DNA of 64,000 nucleotides. Source: Stramonita haemastoma. Its lineage: Eukaryota; Mollusca; Gastropoda; Neogastropoda; Muricidae. Shown piece after piece: positions 62,993-64,000 of this stretch (position 1 is its first letter; each line of letters begins with the position of its first letter). A model generated the notes under the pieces. The model made no database searches. It was given only the letters and a program-made list of their open reading frames with translations, and had not been told where the DNA came from. Both the position numbers and the translations under genes were made by a program. The stretch lies in contig CM060335.1 of NCBI GenBank assembly GCA_030674155.1, positions 48,835,291 through 48,899,290 on the forward strand, written 5' to 3'.

Positions 62993-63286
62993 CTGCCGCC
63001 ACGGAACACAAGAGAGAAAACCCAAGCATACATTACTTCATACTGTAAACCCAAGCATATGTTTCTTCATATTGTACACATCCATTTCTATTGATCAACA
63101 GACCTTGACTTTACTATACAACAGGGTGAACATTTCTTTTCGCATAGGATAAAGAATATACAGACATAAGAAAACAAGACCATCAGAAGACATATATACA
63201 AAATGCAGATTTCTCTACCCCCCCCCCCCCCCCAACAAAAAAACCCCAACCAACCCCAAACTGTCTCTGCACTATCTACAACATAA

Positions 63287-63357
<71 letters not shown>

Positions 63358-64000
63358 GTGTGTGTGTGTGTGTGTGTGTGTGTTGGGTGTGTGTGTGTGT
63401 GTGTGTGTGTGTGGTGGTAGTGGTGTTGTGTGTGTGTTGTGTGTGTGTGTGCGCGCACGCGCGATATTGTAACAAAACATTCAGAACTGAATAAATATGA
63501 AAAAGAATTATCATCAGTGGACAAAAAAGTGCTTGGTAATTAAATTTGAAACATTGTGACATATAAAATCATCTAACAAACAAAAGATACTGTCGCATAC
63601 AAATTCTCTTGATAATTTATATCAAGTACTCATTAATTGTTTATACTGTATGCACAATTGTGTTTAGGTCCATTGCTGTTACTGTCAGTAACTGTTAAGT
63701 ACACTGACAGATGTGAATAATGGGGAATGTATGTATATTCTCCTTCAAAATGCCATCAACACTCACGCTGAAATAGAAAATGAACAATGAAATCAAGCAA
63801 AATGGTCAACCAGGATGCGACACACAAGTTATGTACATAATCTGCAAAAAAGAAACTTTGTCAAAGACAATTATATGCACAAACACCATAACTAAAAAAC
63901 AAACAAACAAAGACTTTTCACTAAAAACACAATCATAATTATGGTACATAAAAACAGATAGGGGGATAGAAAGGAGAGCATGATGGCATCCACTGACAAC
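62993..64000 (-). other. mbl: Upstream muscleblind intron, window end
   Basis: No exon seen. It contains a C run (63220-63233) and a long GT tract. The exons for the first finger pair, the start codon and the promoter must lie further right. Confidence 0.5.
63290..63463. repeat. (GT)n microsatellite with short interruptions
   Basis: About 170 bases of GT repeats broken by TTG, GGTGG and GCGC interruptions. Confidence 0.97.

Overview
This window is animal nuclear DNA. The only confidently recognised gene is a split muscleblind (MBNL-type) gene on the minus strand. Tiny exons lie in 2-5 kb introns full of GT, GA and CAGA microsatellites, minisatellites, tRNA- and 5S-like SINEs and decayed LINE reverse transcriptase. 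That style, the shared repeat cores and a '...TTCCATGTATTATTATT' tail suggest a mollusc, probably a gastropod. The taxon is an inference.

Layout. (1) At 145-306, plus strand, is the last coding exon of an unidentified gene. (2) About 307-12,490 has no further recognisable gene. The plus strand is visibly T/G rich here and holds a two-part satellite (3.95-5.69 kb), a 16/10-bp compound minisatellite (7.48-9.0 kb), a 30-bp minisatellite (9.94-10.62 kb) and several modular SINEs. (3) From about 12,490 to the right edge the plus strand turns A/C rich and everything recognisable reads on the minus strand as one muscleblind locus. Its 5' exons, including the first zinc-finger pair and the start codon, lie beyond base 64,000.

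Read 5' to 3' on the minus strand, the muscleblind exons are: a possible 27-nt microexon (62992-62966); three linker exons (57663-57610, 52563-52513, 48175-47996); the exon for fingers 3 and 4 (43405-43148); a conserved KR-motif exon (38299-38143); a 48-nt exon (35817-35770); an Ala/Ser/Pro-rich exon (32108-31972); a 33-nt exon (29878-29846); and two exons (26067-25983 and 23941-23823) that together encode another, diverged muscleblind-like pair of CCCH fingers followed by a stop codon. All phases join without a frameshift. A further possible last exon (22835-22714) encodes a lysine-rich tail.

The main point of interest is the C-terminal third finger pair, which would give a six-finger muscleblind protein. 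Tandem splice acceptors, YGCY clusters and CU tracts sit beside several exons and suggest control by muscleblind itself and by PTB-like factors. All exon boundaries were inferred by eye from splice consensus, phase and family resemblance, with no transcript evidence.
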